64,000 nucleotides of DNA from Epiperipatus broadwayi (lineage: Eukaryota > Onychophora > Udeonychophora > Euonychophora > Peripatidae): contig JAQFVV010012405.1 in NCBI GenBank assembly GCA_028023455.1, positions 8,595,291 to 8,659,290 on the forward strand. Reading direction: 5' to 3'. Below, piece after piece: positions 47,300-59,186 of the stretch. The notes under the pieces were generated by a model that saw nothing but the letters and a program-made list of their open reading frames with translations, was not told the DNA's origin and searched no databases. The position numbers and the translations under genes were made by a program. Positions within the stretch are counted from its first letter, which is position 1. Every line of letters starts with the position of its first letter.

Positions 47300-47585
47300 T
47301 GTTTTCCTGAATATTTGTGAGCCATATGATTAGAGCCTTACCTTAAAATTCAATATTCAAAAATTTAAGGATCCCGGTTTGATTCCTATGCTGGTACTCT
47401 CTGTGGTCAATACAGCAACACCTGAAGAAGGGAGAATAATAGCTCTCAAAACATTGTGCATATACTTACTTGTGTGCTATTACTAATAGTTGAATGTACT
47501 TTGAAAATTTAAATAAAGGTAAATTTTTCTATAGACATTCAATACTTTATATTAATGATGAAAACAGTCCAATATATAAATACAA
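47300..47585 (+). mobile_element. SINE-like element: tRNA-like head plus hammerhead-like core, 13-bp TSD
   Basis: The insert sits in the reverse RTE copy between near-identical 13-mers (TTCACGATGTCAT at 47287-47299, TTCATGATGCCAT at 47586-47598). The forward RTE copy shows the empty site near 43105. In order: an A-box-like 'gagccatatgattagagc', a B-box-like GGTTTGATTCC (47376-47386), the hammerhead-like block CTGAAGA (47422-47428) ... CTC-AAAAC (47445-47452), and a tail with 'atttaaataaagg'. It is homologous to the pairs at 6735-7480 and 22680-23180. The core here is mutated (GAAA to AAAA). Lack of protein coding and a long TSD make it a non-autonomous retroelement. Confidence 0.85.
47410..47468 (+). 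ncRNA. Hammerhead-like block of the SINE copy
   Basis: CACCTGAAGA, stem AGGGAG... paired with GCTCTC, then AAAAC-ATT-GTG. The CAC/GTG stem I remains. Two core bases are changed relative to 7146-7182, so it is presumably inactive. Confidence 0.45.
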
Positions 47586-49033
47586 TTCATGATGCCATCT
47601 CTCTTTTTAGTAATAGTTCCATCTTTTTTCTTATTGCAGAAATGTTTACTTACAATACCAAAATGTTACTTTACACTCTTATTCTCTTCTGCAGTTTTCC
47701 TTGTTAATTCATAATTATGCTTTCTTATATCATTATCAATTTTTTTTCACTCAATTTTACAAAAGTTGAGATATTCAATCCTTCTTAATGCATTATTTTT
47801 GTACATTTTCATATTCCTTCTCATAAATTCTAGTCTAAATAGAAATTTTACTGGTCAATTGCTACTTTTTTTCTACTGGCTATCTTTGTTGCAGTTTTTA
47901 AAAGTGTAGCAGTTATATTCCTATTGAATTCGTTCAAATCTGAATCATGTTCAAAATCTGTTAATATTTGAAAACAATTTGCAAATTCTAATTTAATTAG
48001 AATGTTTCTGAAGATTAGAAATATCAACTGCGAATATTATTTTTTAAAATAATTTTTCTAGTTTTCCATTAAATTGTATCTCACAAGAATTTATTAAGAA
48101 CATTGCAATCTTGAAATATGTATTTTCTACGATTCAAAATATAATCCAGTTCTGCTGTACCTTCATTTGGATGCTTCCATGTCCATTTAACATATTTTTT
48201 AAAAAACAAATTCATAATATAAAGTTTTTCTTATACTGCCAAACTCCAGAAATCTTTTCTCTCTCATTTCTATCACCATAATCAAATTTACCTTCAACAT
48301 TTTCATCTTTCAATTGTTTACCAATTCTAGCATTCAAATCTCCCATAATATGAGAACTTGTTGAGGCATAAGCTGAATTATATGCATTTTGTATCTGCTA
48401 TTAAGTTGAATGCTTAATCTTGCCACCCTGACTGATACACCATCAATCTCCACAATGTTCTTCCACTTTTTATTTAAAATGAATTCTACTCCATTTACAC
48501 TTCCAATATTTGTGCCTTTGTAGTACAGTACATGTCCACTTTTTAAAATCAATTATCTCTTCACTTTTTCTTCTAACTTCACAAAGTCCAATAATGTGTG
48601 ACTTAATATGAGATAGTTCTTCCAATTTTTGCAATCTTCCTTCACTTGAAAGTGATCTGCAGTTTAAGTACCTAAATAAAAAGTTAGCATTAAATGGCTG
48701 CTTGGGTCTGCAATCAGCAGATTCTTAGCACCCTCTGCCTTGCATCAAACACTGCCTTGTCTGGCAACTTTACCGTCTCCTGGATATAAAGGCCATGATT
48801 TATTTTTGTCTGTCATGATTATAAATATCTGTTAGAAAAAAAAAATTAATTCACACACACATTCATTCTACTTTCAAGAAAACTCAACTGTTATTTCGGT
48901 TAAGAGCTATCAGGCAATTGAGAAAAAAGACCATGGTGTTTATTGATCATAAACTCAGAGATAAAAAGCCAATAAGCTCACCATGCTGGTGAATGTGAGT
49001 TTCTGAGCAGTCCGTCTATGTTTGTATACTATA

Positions 49034-52000
49034 TTGTAATGGCATACATATATGCCATTACATCACTTTCACATAAAAGTGGAAAAGATCAATAAATAAA
49101 ATCACCCTCAAATAGAAATAAAAAAAATTAATAAAAATTTGTTTTAAATGAACATATATAATGTGCACAGATGGTAAACTAACTGATTAATTATTTAAAG
49201 TTAAAATTTTAAAATCTAAAAACAAAAGATTTGACTTTAATGTAATAGAAAATAATAAAAGCAGTTAATTATTTTCTGTTTAAAGTTATTTTTAATCATG
49301 GTAGAATGAAAATGATTTTCTGTAATGACATGATAGCAAACAGGCCCTTGGGCATTTAACCGATTGTGAGATAAAAGATACATTAAAAAATATTAGTGAT
49401 AAAATTTTGAGTTCCCGTTCTAAAGTAAGCTGGCTAATAATGATGGAAATGAACATACGGTTCACAGAGAAAAAGTTATCGCCAATGAGTGCAGCACCAA
49501 ATCAGGCAAGATCGATCCTGGAATTAAAGAATTCAAAATAATATAAAAGGGAAGAAAATAAAACTTTTGCTATGTGGAGTTTTGTTCTTTTGATTGCTCA
49601 TGCTGATTTACATGTTTATTATTTAAACATATGTATTCGTGTATTGCAGATCTCCAAACTGTAGGGGTCACACAATAAATTTTCATTTCTTGTATTTAGA
49701 CCAGCTGAGGTGGCCTCCAGAGTGTTGGTTCCCAGAAAGCAGCAAGTGACGAACTTGTCTTCCCAAAAACATTAATATTAGATTGAAGGACCTTTGAATA
49801 GAGTTACGCGATGCATTAAGGACTGCAAAGACTGAATCCAGTAATCTGAAGGCATGAAAAGTATGAACTTTTGTCTTATAAGATATGAACTTTAATTATC
49901 TAAAATCAATATTACCTAACTCCTAAAGAAAGCCTCTTATCTGACTAAGTAAAATTTGAATTATTTTTTTTTATATATGTTTGCTACTATTTCCATTCTC
50001 GTTAATTTCATTTAAATTAAAAAATAGGCATAAATGGCTACATAGATTTGTAAGATTATGTTAGGTTAGGTTTGTTAATTTTGGGCTGTTTTGTAGCTAA
50101 ATTGGTGCTGGTGGAGGAATGTACGGGTGTTTTATGATAAGTAATCTGGGGAGGCGCATGGGATTTTTGTTCCCTTGTGCCAGATTAGCATATAGGGCAT
50201 AATACCCACCTGAATGCATGACCAAAAATGGTAGCTATCGCATTGCCAATGGTTGTAGACATATTTTCTATGCCATAGATTTTCTTATGCTCTGGTTGGG
50301 ACAGTAAGCTGGCAAAGACCGCTATCCCATTCATAGAATCTCTCTTTTATATATATTTCAAATGATTTTGTTCCTCTAGCAGATACACATTCCTGCTTCA
50401 GAGAAAATATAATAGCTGGATCCCTTTTGAATATGATCCATGCAAATGCAGGAACATTCTTTTCTATTTCAGACCCAGTGGACCTTCATTTTGTTATCAC
50501 CCATTGGGTAGTGGATCATTCCTGCCTGTTGGTGAAATTTATTAATGATCATGGGGAAGATGCTCATTCCTTCCCACCATAATCTGTTATTTCTCTAATG
50601 ATATCCTGCGACAGATGTAAATTCCTGTCAGCATGGTTGTGTTATGCTAACATTCTCATTTTGCATTGATCATATTGGTATATCAGTAAGCTAACACTGA
50701 TTTGGATGTGAACTTTTAGCTTAGAGTTAAAAGGGTTGGGTTAGTGCGTATTCTATGTAGCATATTTATGCTTAGAAAAATATTAAAATTGTGTTAAATC
50801 TATTGAATGTACTCATCGGTGTATATAACTGAAATCTATTTAATAGTTAATTCAATCTTCTGAATGTTTGTATTAATATGTGTGTGCATAATAAAAAAAA
50901 TGTTTTGTTGAATTAATTTTGGCAGTAACTTATTTTATATATTTTATTAATAATGTTTTAAAATCAAGAATTAGAAAATTTAAATATATGTGTGATATTT
51001 TAAGCTCAGCTTCTCTATGAGCAAGTGACTGGGCTTTCGATTAGATAAAAGTGGAACCTCACCTGTATCTGCTGCCTTTATAAACTTTCTAGGTTCGAAT
51101 AGCCTAGTGGCACCCTGGCAAGGCAGATAGGTTTGTGAAGTTTGGACTATCATTATAATTAGCTACCCAATATGGCTTGATACATTTTAATGAGTATTCT
51201 GAGAATTTTAGGTTTATGCAAGTAATAAAATTTTGTTGAAATGAATAGTTATTTTTTATTTTTACGGAAAATTATAGATGTAAAAAATAGGAAACTAAAT
51301 TGCACACATGAGAAAAGAAACTTGTAAAATATAATATATAAAAAAGGTAATTTTAGGAAAGTCTGATTAATAAAGAAAAAAAAGGAAGGAAATGGGAACT
51401 GTTAAATGGGCGGCATTTGGGGGAGAATAGACTTAAAACATTTTTTTGTGTGTAATTACTAAAAAAAAAAAAAAATCTTTAAAAATAATTTTTTCCCTTT
51501 TAAGACCTATAGAGGTCCCTACCTTCGTATTTTTCAGACGCTTATTTCTAAGGTTACAGCCTTAGTAAATTATTACTACTAACACTAAGTAAATTCTTTT
51601 TTTTTTATTGTTTTGTTTTTGAGGAAGTTAGATGATATCACCAAACTTCCTCAAAAACAAAACAATAAAAAAAATAACGGTCATTGAAACCTCACAAATC
51701 TATCTGTCATACCCGGGTGCCACTAGGCTATTTGAACGTAGAAAATTTACAAATGTGGCAGATACATATAGGTGAGGTTCAACTTTTATTTAACTGAAAG
51801 CTCCAGTCATTAGCTCATGGAGAAGCTTTGATTTTAAAATATTATGAATAAAATAAGTTACTGCCAAAATTAATTCAGCAAAACATTTTTTTTTTATTAT
51901 GCACACACTCATTAATTCAAACATTCTGAAGACTGAATTAACTATTAAATAGATTTAAGTTATATGCAAAGATGAATACATTCAATAAATTTAATATAAT

Positions 52001-53693
52001 TTTAATTTTTTGCTAAGTGTAAATATGCTACATAGAATACACATTTAACTAATCCAACCCTTTTAACTCTAGACTAAAAGTTTGCATCCAAATCAATGTT
52101 AGCTTACTGATAAACCAATGTGATCAATGCAAAATGAGAATGTTAGCATAACATAATCATGCTGACAGGAATTTACATCTGTAGCAGGATATCATTAGAG
52201 AAATAACAGATGGGAACATCTTCCCCATGATCATTAATAAATTTCATCAACAGGCACAAACGATACACTGTCCAATTCCTGATACTAAAATAAAGATCCA
52301 CTGGGTCCAAAATAGAAAGGAATATTCCTGCATTTGCACAAATCATATTCAAAAGAAACCCAGCTATTATATTTTCTTCGAAGCAGGAATGTGCATCTGG
52401 TGGAGGAATAAAATCATTTGAAATATATATAAAAGAGATCCTCTATGAATGGGGATAGCAGTCTTTGCCAGCTTACTGTGGGCAAGAAAATCAATGGCAT
52501 AGGAAATACATGTAAGATCATTGGCAATATAATGGTTACCATTTTGGGCCATGCATTCAGGTGGGTATTATGTCCTGTATGCTAATGTGGCATAAGGGAA
52601 TGAGAATCCAATGCACCTACCCAGATTACATTGACATAAAACCCCATATATCTCTCCACCAGTACTGATTCAACTATCTTACGAATCTATGCAGCCATTT
52701 ATGCTTATTTTAAATTTATTAATTTAAAATGAAATTAACGAGAATGGAAATAGTAGCAAAAATATAATAAATAATTTACAATTTTACTTAGTCAGATAAG
52801 AGACTTCTTTTAGAAGTTAAGTAACACTTAAAATTAATACTTGAAAAGTTCGTATTAATTAATTAGATTTCATATTCCATTTAAAACAAAAGTTCATACT
52901 TTCCATGACTGTAGGTTTCTTGAAGTTCATCTTTGCAGTCATTGAAATGTCATACAACTCAGTTCACAGTTCATTACATCCCAATTTAATATTGTCCTAG
53001 GTGAAGATGAAACTGTTGCTGGTCATTTTCTGGGAATCACCATTTTGGAGGCTGCCTCAGGGTGCAAATATGGAAATGTAATTTATTGTGTGACTCCTAC
53101 ATTTTGAAGATCCGCAATACAATATGAAATATACTTAATAAAGACATAATCAGCAAGAGCCATGCAAAAAAACTTAAAACGTTTTCTTTCTATATCATTT
53201 TGAATTCTTATCATCAAATTCCAGGATCAATCTTGCCTGCCTTGGCAATGTTCTCATTGGTGATGATGACTTTTTCTCTGTGGACTATATGTTCATTTCC
53301 ATCATTATTGGCCAGCTTGTTTTAGAGCGGGAACTCAAAATTTTATCATTAATATTTTTTAATTTATCTCTTATCTGACTTACAATCGGTTAAATGCCCA
53401 AGGGCCTGTTTGCTATTACATCATTATAGAAAATCACTTCCATTCTACCAAGATTAAAAATAATTTTAAGCAGAAAATAATTAACAACTTTTATTATTTT
53501 CTATTACATTAAAATCAAATATTTTGTTTTTAGATTTTAAACTTTTAACTTTAAATAATTAATCAGTTAGTTTACCATCTGTGCACATTATATATATATT
53601 GATTTAAATTTCTATTTGAGGGTGATTTTATTTATCAATCTTTTCCACTTTTATTTGAAAGTGATGTAATGGCATATATGTATACTGTCACAA
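49034..53693. mobile_element. Giant palindromic (foldback) element, 4.66 kb, TA TSD
   Basis: Inserted in the 5' UTR of the reverse RTE copy at TA (49032-49033 and 53694-53695). Removing it rejoins text matching the forward copy ('tactata' + 'tgaataatc', compare 41590-41610). The two ends are inverted repeats beginning TTGTAATGG and TTGTGACAG, followed by shared 'catatatgccattacatcac'. Complementarity continues through arms of about 2.1 kb to a tight central hairpin at about 51600-51665 ('gaggaagtt' / 'aacttcctc'). The left arm has about 450 extra bp (51150-51595). No ORF with homology lies inside; the 61-64-aa ORFs are not conserved between arms. TA duplication suggests a Tc1/mariner-type mobilisation in trans, which is inference. 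Confidence 0.85.
51150..51595 (+). other. Unpaired segment in the left arm of the giant palindrome
   Basis: The right arm lacks this stretch, so it is either an insertion in the left arm or a deletion from the right. It contains an A-run near 51460 and 'gacctatagaggtcc'. No family was recognised. Confidence 0.6.
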
Positions 53694-53695
53694 TA

Positions 53696-53842
53696 TGAAT
53701 AATCACATAGTAATAATAGGTGCAACGACAAGAAAGTATGGAGTGGATATTAGGCATTTGTCCTGCATGGTTACTGTAAGGCTTCCAATTGGAATCAAGG
53801 AATCTCCTTTCATTTAACAGCAAACTCCTTTCTGCAGCCATA
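53696..53842 (-). pseudogene. Displaced 5' end of the reverse RTE copy
   Basis: The reverse complement of 41475-41605 ('cctaatatccactccatac', 'tattactatgtgattattca'). It is separated from the rest of the LINE by the giant palindrome. The overlapping minus ORF 53635-53922 is a coincidental read-through. Confidence 0.85.
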
Positions 53843-53844
53843 AT

Positions 53845-56800
53845 TATTATATATAAAGTAATATCTGTATGTATATATGTTAATCCACTTTTAGAATAAA
53901 AAATAATTTTTTTCTTTTGCAAATTGTAGGAAAGATGCTTCTACAATATTTTTCTTCTCTGCAATAGAATTATACCAGAAATTTGATATAATTAATCTGT
54001 AACTGAAACACAAAATTGAGTTCAGTGATTATTGGTTACTTGTATCATATAAATATTGATTTATACAGCTTGATCATTTTCAGTTTTCTCCAAACATGCG
54101 ATTGTGTAATAACATTGATTGTATGAGGTAATTTTCATAAACTGCAGCAGCAAATCAGCTTGTGTTGTTGCTTACATCACACCCAGTCTAGACCTATCTG
54201 TTTCCTGTAATAATCTGTATGAGCCAGAAGATTAATTTCCACTATGTAATTTGAGAAAACAAATAAAATATGGATTTAACTATAAATTTATTTAAAACTG
54301 AAGCTAATTGCAGTAATGTGAATTAACTCAGACAGGATAAATAAGCTTGTCAGTTCTATATCATTGTATAAACTATTATTATATTATAATATTAAACATC
54401 GCACTACTATATGGAGAGTGTTGTTTTGTTTTGAATTGTTTAATTATAATATTGTAATGAAGGTTCACACAACCTGCAACATTTTTTAGGTAGCTTTTCA
54501 ATCTTTAACAGCAGCACAAGTTCTTATAATTTTTCTTGATAGATTAATTGCCAAGATTTTATATTTTACATCTATTCCACAAAAAAGTCATATATGTACA
54601 AACATTTGATCCCTATTGATAAGTTATTTCCCATTCTCGATCAAAACAAACACTACAAGAATCATCTGAGTGAACATTTACTAAATATTCTACATTGTCC
54701 AGATCAAATAAGTGTTACATAGATATGTATTTTAATGTGCAACAATTTACATTGATCTCATTCTAGCATTTTGTTTATCCACAGTTGGGTTCTCTGCATT
54801 TTAATGCAGTGATAGATTCAAGAATTAACAATTCCTTGTCATCTGGGAACAAAAGACTTGTTAAGTTAATGGGATTACTATATTCAATGCCATAAGACAT
54901 CCTAAGTAATCAGCTATACAAGACTATGGTCTGGCAGACATGTGACATTTAAGCAACAAAGTAACAAGTTGAGTTTCAGTCAATAAATCTCGTTTTTGAA
55001 CCATTGCATTAAACTGCATGAGATCGAGTAAATATTTAATTCACCCTATATAAACAAGAACAATGGTATTCAATCTATCCAAGCTATTCATTATAGGCTT
55101 TAACAACCAATGAACACCAAGTGATATAGTGCTGTATTTACATTTCTAGAACAATTATTTTTATCTTTAACCCTGAAGATTAGAATTCACAGTTGGAAAT
55201 AATGCACTTATGCATCTAACAAATACCTTTTACTTTTTTATATTAGTCAAGATAATAGCTGGAAATTTAATAAAAAGTCCTAAAATTTAAACTCTTGCTA
55301 ACCAATTTGTATAATGCTATACTACATTATAGCCATTAATTATTCAAGCCCTTATAGTAAAGACCTTAGATTTAAGTGAAGAATACTGATTTTTGGGAAT
55401 GTGAGAAACTTATGTGATATGGTTGATATGTAAAACATTTATTATCTGGAGCACTGTTTAGTATCATTGGAAAATTCTATATTTAGCCTTTCCAAGTTAT
55501 TTGGTGCTCCTGATTGTGAACACCATTTCAATGCTCTCCTTTGTCAGTTATTTTAGGCAATCCTTAGATCATTATATCCAAAAGAATCTGCATTTATTTT
55601 ATGATGAACACTTTTCCAATTTACTGTTAAATGGTAGAAAGAATTGTTTGTGATTATTTGTAGAATTCAAATCAAAGTTAGATATTTGGAAATCCCAGCA
55701 TTATTCAGGGACATATTGAATTATCTACTCATTACACATACAAATTATCATATTTCTAATTAAATATAAATAATTTTATCACGCTGGGCACATGCCTATA
55801 ATGATTATTGATATATTTAATCTTTGCATTGCCTTTGGAAATTGAAAAAAAAAAAAATATTTTGTTATTTTACTTCACTTAAGACTTGCTTGAGTGAATT
55901 AATTTTTTAAATATAGTTTGCTTTCTTGATTTTGAAACGATTTGTTATAAAAGCAATTTATTTAAACAATTAAATATAAGTATAGAAACATAAATAAAAT
56001 TATGTATTGAGACTAAACTGAAAAAATGTGATTCAACTTGATTAAACAAAAGTATTTAATTCAGAAGTTAATTAGTTACAGAACTTTTAAGTCAGGCTTT
56101 ACTAAACAAAATAAAAAATTTAGATTGTTAATTAAGTATTACTATCTTAATACTAACTAGTCTGAATGCTTACATATAGCATAACTTACGTTGATATCTA
56201 TGGAGAATAGTGATTTCAAAAGAGAAAGCTTGAATTTTAGCTGATTCATTCTTTTTTGGAACTGTTTTTTCTAATTCTTTTATATTCATCACAAATCCTA
56301 ACAAATCAGTCATTTTCGAGATCGGATTCAAGAATTAGTTGTTTTTAAGTTTATATTTCAAAGGAAACTTTATCGCTTGTTTTAAATATACATAGGCAAA
56401 ATAAACATTGTTTTCATAAATTATATGTTTCAGTATTTATATAATATATATTAATCTATTTGGATCATTTTTATATTCACTACTTTCTCTGACCTAAAGG
56501 TTTGATCTTTGATTTATAAGTGACCACATGGTCACAAAAGATCTACGAAGCAAACTTCTTATCTCTCAGTCTTATATGTTCTATTTTGTTTTTGGACATC
56601 TATTATTATTTTTGTATATATATGTATGGATCTCGTGTATTAAAGGAAGTAAAGTAGTATCATTGATGAGATAACTTTTCATAGTTCTGACCATTGGTCA
56701 CTGGAGTATAATAGTTTGAAGCTTGGATAGAGTATTTTACAGGATGTTATTTAGAAAATATTTTTGATCCAAATGTTTGTTTGAAACCATTATGATTCCA

Positions 56801-56995
56801 AAGACTTGTTGTTTAAAAAACACATTATTGTTTAGAACAAATGTATAACTAGAAATAGAAATATACTCTTTATATAAATTATAATTTGTTCTTTTTCTAT
56901 AACTGATTAACATTAATCTGTTCTTTTCTGACAACTAGTAAGTAGGTGAAAGTAGGATAGTATGATTAAAGATAAATTTCTCATAAAAAAAAAAA
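53845..56995. other. Intergenic, nothing recognised
   Basis: Three kilobases with no supported gene, repeat or RNA. Slightly less homopolymer-rich than elsewhere. Confidence 0.5.
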
Positions 56996-57014
56996 AAAAT
57001 GGTAATCATGAATT

Positions 57015-57390
57015 ATAAGTTAATAACAACATATATCTTAGTGAGATTATTAATACAGATGGAAACAAAAAAAATTAAATTGATGATAGAATTAAACTTG
57101 GATAGAGAACAAATAGGGATTACTGATCTCATTGAAAAAATTAAAAGACTGAAGTGGAGTTGGACTGGACATATTGCTAGAAGAGATGATAATAGATGGA
57201 CAATTGAAATCTTAAACTGGATTCCAAGAGATTGTAAAAGACCTGGAAAGGGGCCACATATGAGATGGATGAAATATGAAAGTTTGCAGGGATGATGTGG
57301 AGAAAAGAAGTTAAAGATCGGAGAAGATGGATTGAACTTGTAGAGACCTTCATCCTGCAGTGGATTGACAATAGTTGATGATGATGAGAG
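57015..57390 (+). pseudogene. RTE LINE 3' fragment A
   Basis: The frame from about 57100 reads GITDLIEKIKRLKWSWTGHI then ARRDDNRWTIEILNWIPRD and GPHMRW, the C-terminus of the RTE polyprotein seen at 44420-44605. A deletion joins this to an upstream scrap (YISEIINTDGN-like, about 57035-57070). It ends with 'ggattgacaatagttgatga' and an ATG-rich tail, the element's 3' end. Confidence 0.9.
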
Positions 57391-57394
57391 TCCA

Positions 57395-57830
57395 TATTAA
57401 AAGGGAAAATTTTTAATAAATGTGATTTACCAGTTCTTACTTATGGATCTGAATTTTGGACACATAACAAAAAGATAATACAAAATTTCTGACCACTTAA
57501 TGATGTATGAAAAATATATGTTGGTAATAAGAAGAGATTAAAAGTGAAATATTTGGTTACGAGAACAAATAGACACCATTGAAGGAATTAAGAGACTGAA
57601 ATGGAGGAGTTGACATATTTATGGAAGAGATTATAATACATGAGCAGTTGAAGTCTTAAAATGGATTCCAGGAGATTGTAAAAGATTTAGAGAGTGACCA
57701 ATATATAAGATTGAAAAAATAAGGAATTTGTTGGGGTGATGTGGAAAAGAGAGGCTATGTATGGAAAAAGTGGATTGATCTTGGATAGACCCTCATTCTC
57801 CAATGGATTTACAATGATTGAAAATAATAT
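57395..57830 (+). pseudogene. RTE LINE 3' fragment B
   Basis: A second, more diverged 3' fragment immediately after the first. It has sequence for LPVLTYGSEFWT, then the stretch equivalent to WIPGDCKRF, ending 'ggatttacaatgattgaaaa'. It starts further upstream in the protein than fragment A, so it is a separate, independently truncated copy or an older neighbour. Confidence 0.8.
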
Positions 57831-57929
57831 TTGATTAATTAGAAAACACAGCAATGTGAATATATATCTTACATATCATACCATTTCCAAATTTCTTATA
57901 TACTTAACAATACTAATTTTTTACACCAC

Positions 57930-57980
57930 AACTTTACTTTTACAGTTTCGACTGTCCTGCAGTCATCATCAGAGCTACAA
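57930..57980 (-). ncRNA. Hammerhead-like core, left arm
   Basis: Minus strand: CTGATGA (57966-57972), T, perfect stem GACTG - CAGGA - CAGTC, GAAAC (57945-57949), T, GTA (57941-57943). All core residues are retained, apart from the one-base spacer common to this family. The bases available for stem I pair poorly (one or two pairs), so activity is uncertain. Confidence 0.55.
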
Positions 57981-58782
57981 TATCCAATTAATATAATCAA
58001 AAACATACACCTTAATCTGATCATTACATATAATCATTTTCCATTTTATTATTCTGCTCTTAACTAAATTTATTTTTTTATTTTTATTATTAAATTATTC
58101 TAAAGCTATTTATTATAATTTTAAAACTTTAATCTTCAAACTCTACTATCTAACCTATCACTTTATTATTATTTTTTTACTTATATTTTCATAATTACTT
58201 CTAAACTTTCTTTATTTTATTATATATTTTTAACTATTAACTTTTTTACCTTATAAATTACCTTTTTTTGATTACATTACTAAATACTTACACATCTTTT
58301 TTTGGGGGGACGGGGAGGTAAAGACAATCATTTTATGAATAATTATAGTTATTATTATTATTATTTTGAATATAAAAAGGTTTAAAAAATAAAGTTGAAG
58401 AAAATGATGATAGAGGGAGTTGTTAACCAAGTAAAAGAATTTTTGAAAATTTGTCAGTTGGTTTTTGGAAATAGGATTATAAAGATGTAAATATTTAGTA
58501 ATGTAATCAAAAAAGATAATTTATAAGGTAAAAAGGTTAATAGAATAAAATGAAAGAAGTTTAAAAGTAATTACGAAAATATAAATAAAATAATAATAAA
58601 ATGATAGGTTAAATAGTAGAGTTTAAAGATTAAAATTATAAGTAATTTAATAATAAAATAAAATTAGTTAAGAGTAGAATAATAAAATGGAAAATGATTA
58701 TTTATAATGATCAAGTTAAGATGTATGTTTTTGATTATGTATATAAATATGTATTAATTGTATGGTTATATATTTGGATATT

Positions 58783-58840
58783 TTAGCTCTGATGATGACT
58801 GCAGGACAGTCAAAAACTGCAGGACAGTCAAAACTGTATG
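58783..58840 (+). ncRNA. Hammerhead-like core with internal duplication, right arm
   Basis: CTGATGA, T, then 'gactgcaggacagtcaaaa' followed by a second 'actgcaggacagtcaaaact'. The second half of stem II and the GAAA box is tandemly duplicated, and GAAA has become CAAA. A non-functional derivative. Confidence 0.5.
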
Positions 58841-58915
58841 AGTAAAGTTTTGGTGTAAAAAATTAGTATTGGTAAAGTTCGGAAATGGTATGATATGTAA
58901 ATATAAAAATCAATC

Positions 58916-59186
58916 CATAAGGAAAGAAAGATGAAAAAATATATATGTTACCGTACATAAAATAAACTGGAAAATATGTAAACTCACCAGTAATTATGCA
59001 TATTTACCAACAAGAGTGTTAAGTTTGATAAATTATAATTATATTAATTTATTATAATTAACGGTTATGAATAATTTCCATTTTCTTTTGATAAGTATGA
59101 TAAATAATGTTTATATTAGAAATTAAAATTATTACATTCAATTACGAAAAAAAAAAATTAACAAAAATATAAGTTTAAATATATAT
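58916..59186. other. Intergenic, nothing recognised
   Basis: Short AT-rich gap between two repeats. Confidence 0.5.

Larger units (their letters stand above)
45398..49033 (-). pseudogene. RTE-clade LINE, reverse copy with nested insertions
   Basis: The same element as 41470-44690, on the minus strand. The 3' end is at about 45415 (ccactgcagcatg = complement of the terminal motif). C-terminal, RT and endonuclease segments follow toward 48650; the ORF 48552-48334 reads SGHVLYYKGTNIG and NKKWKNIVEIDGV, the endonuclease domain. The 5' UTR reaches 49033 and resumes at 53696-53840. It carries three insertions absent from the forward copy: 45971-46410, 47300-47585 and 49034-53693. Stops and frameshifts are frequent throughout. 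Confidence 0.92.
57855..58915. repeat. Palindrome with hammerhead cores at both outer ends
   Basis: The left arm (about 57855-58305) and right arm (about 58475-58915) are complementary over about 440 bp. Markers are 'gatatattttaactatt'-like AT text, 'aaaaacatacacctt' against 'aagatgtatgtttttgat', and 'catatcataccatttcc' against 'ggaaatggtatgatatg'. The centre contains a G-tract (about 58303-58318). No ORF. The architecture parallels the palindrome at 7983-8220 with longer arms. Confidence 0.85.

Noticed and set aside
53635-53922. 95-aa minus-strand ORF
   Set aside because: It spans the junction between the giant palindrome and the LINE 5' UTR and has no independent support.
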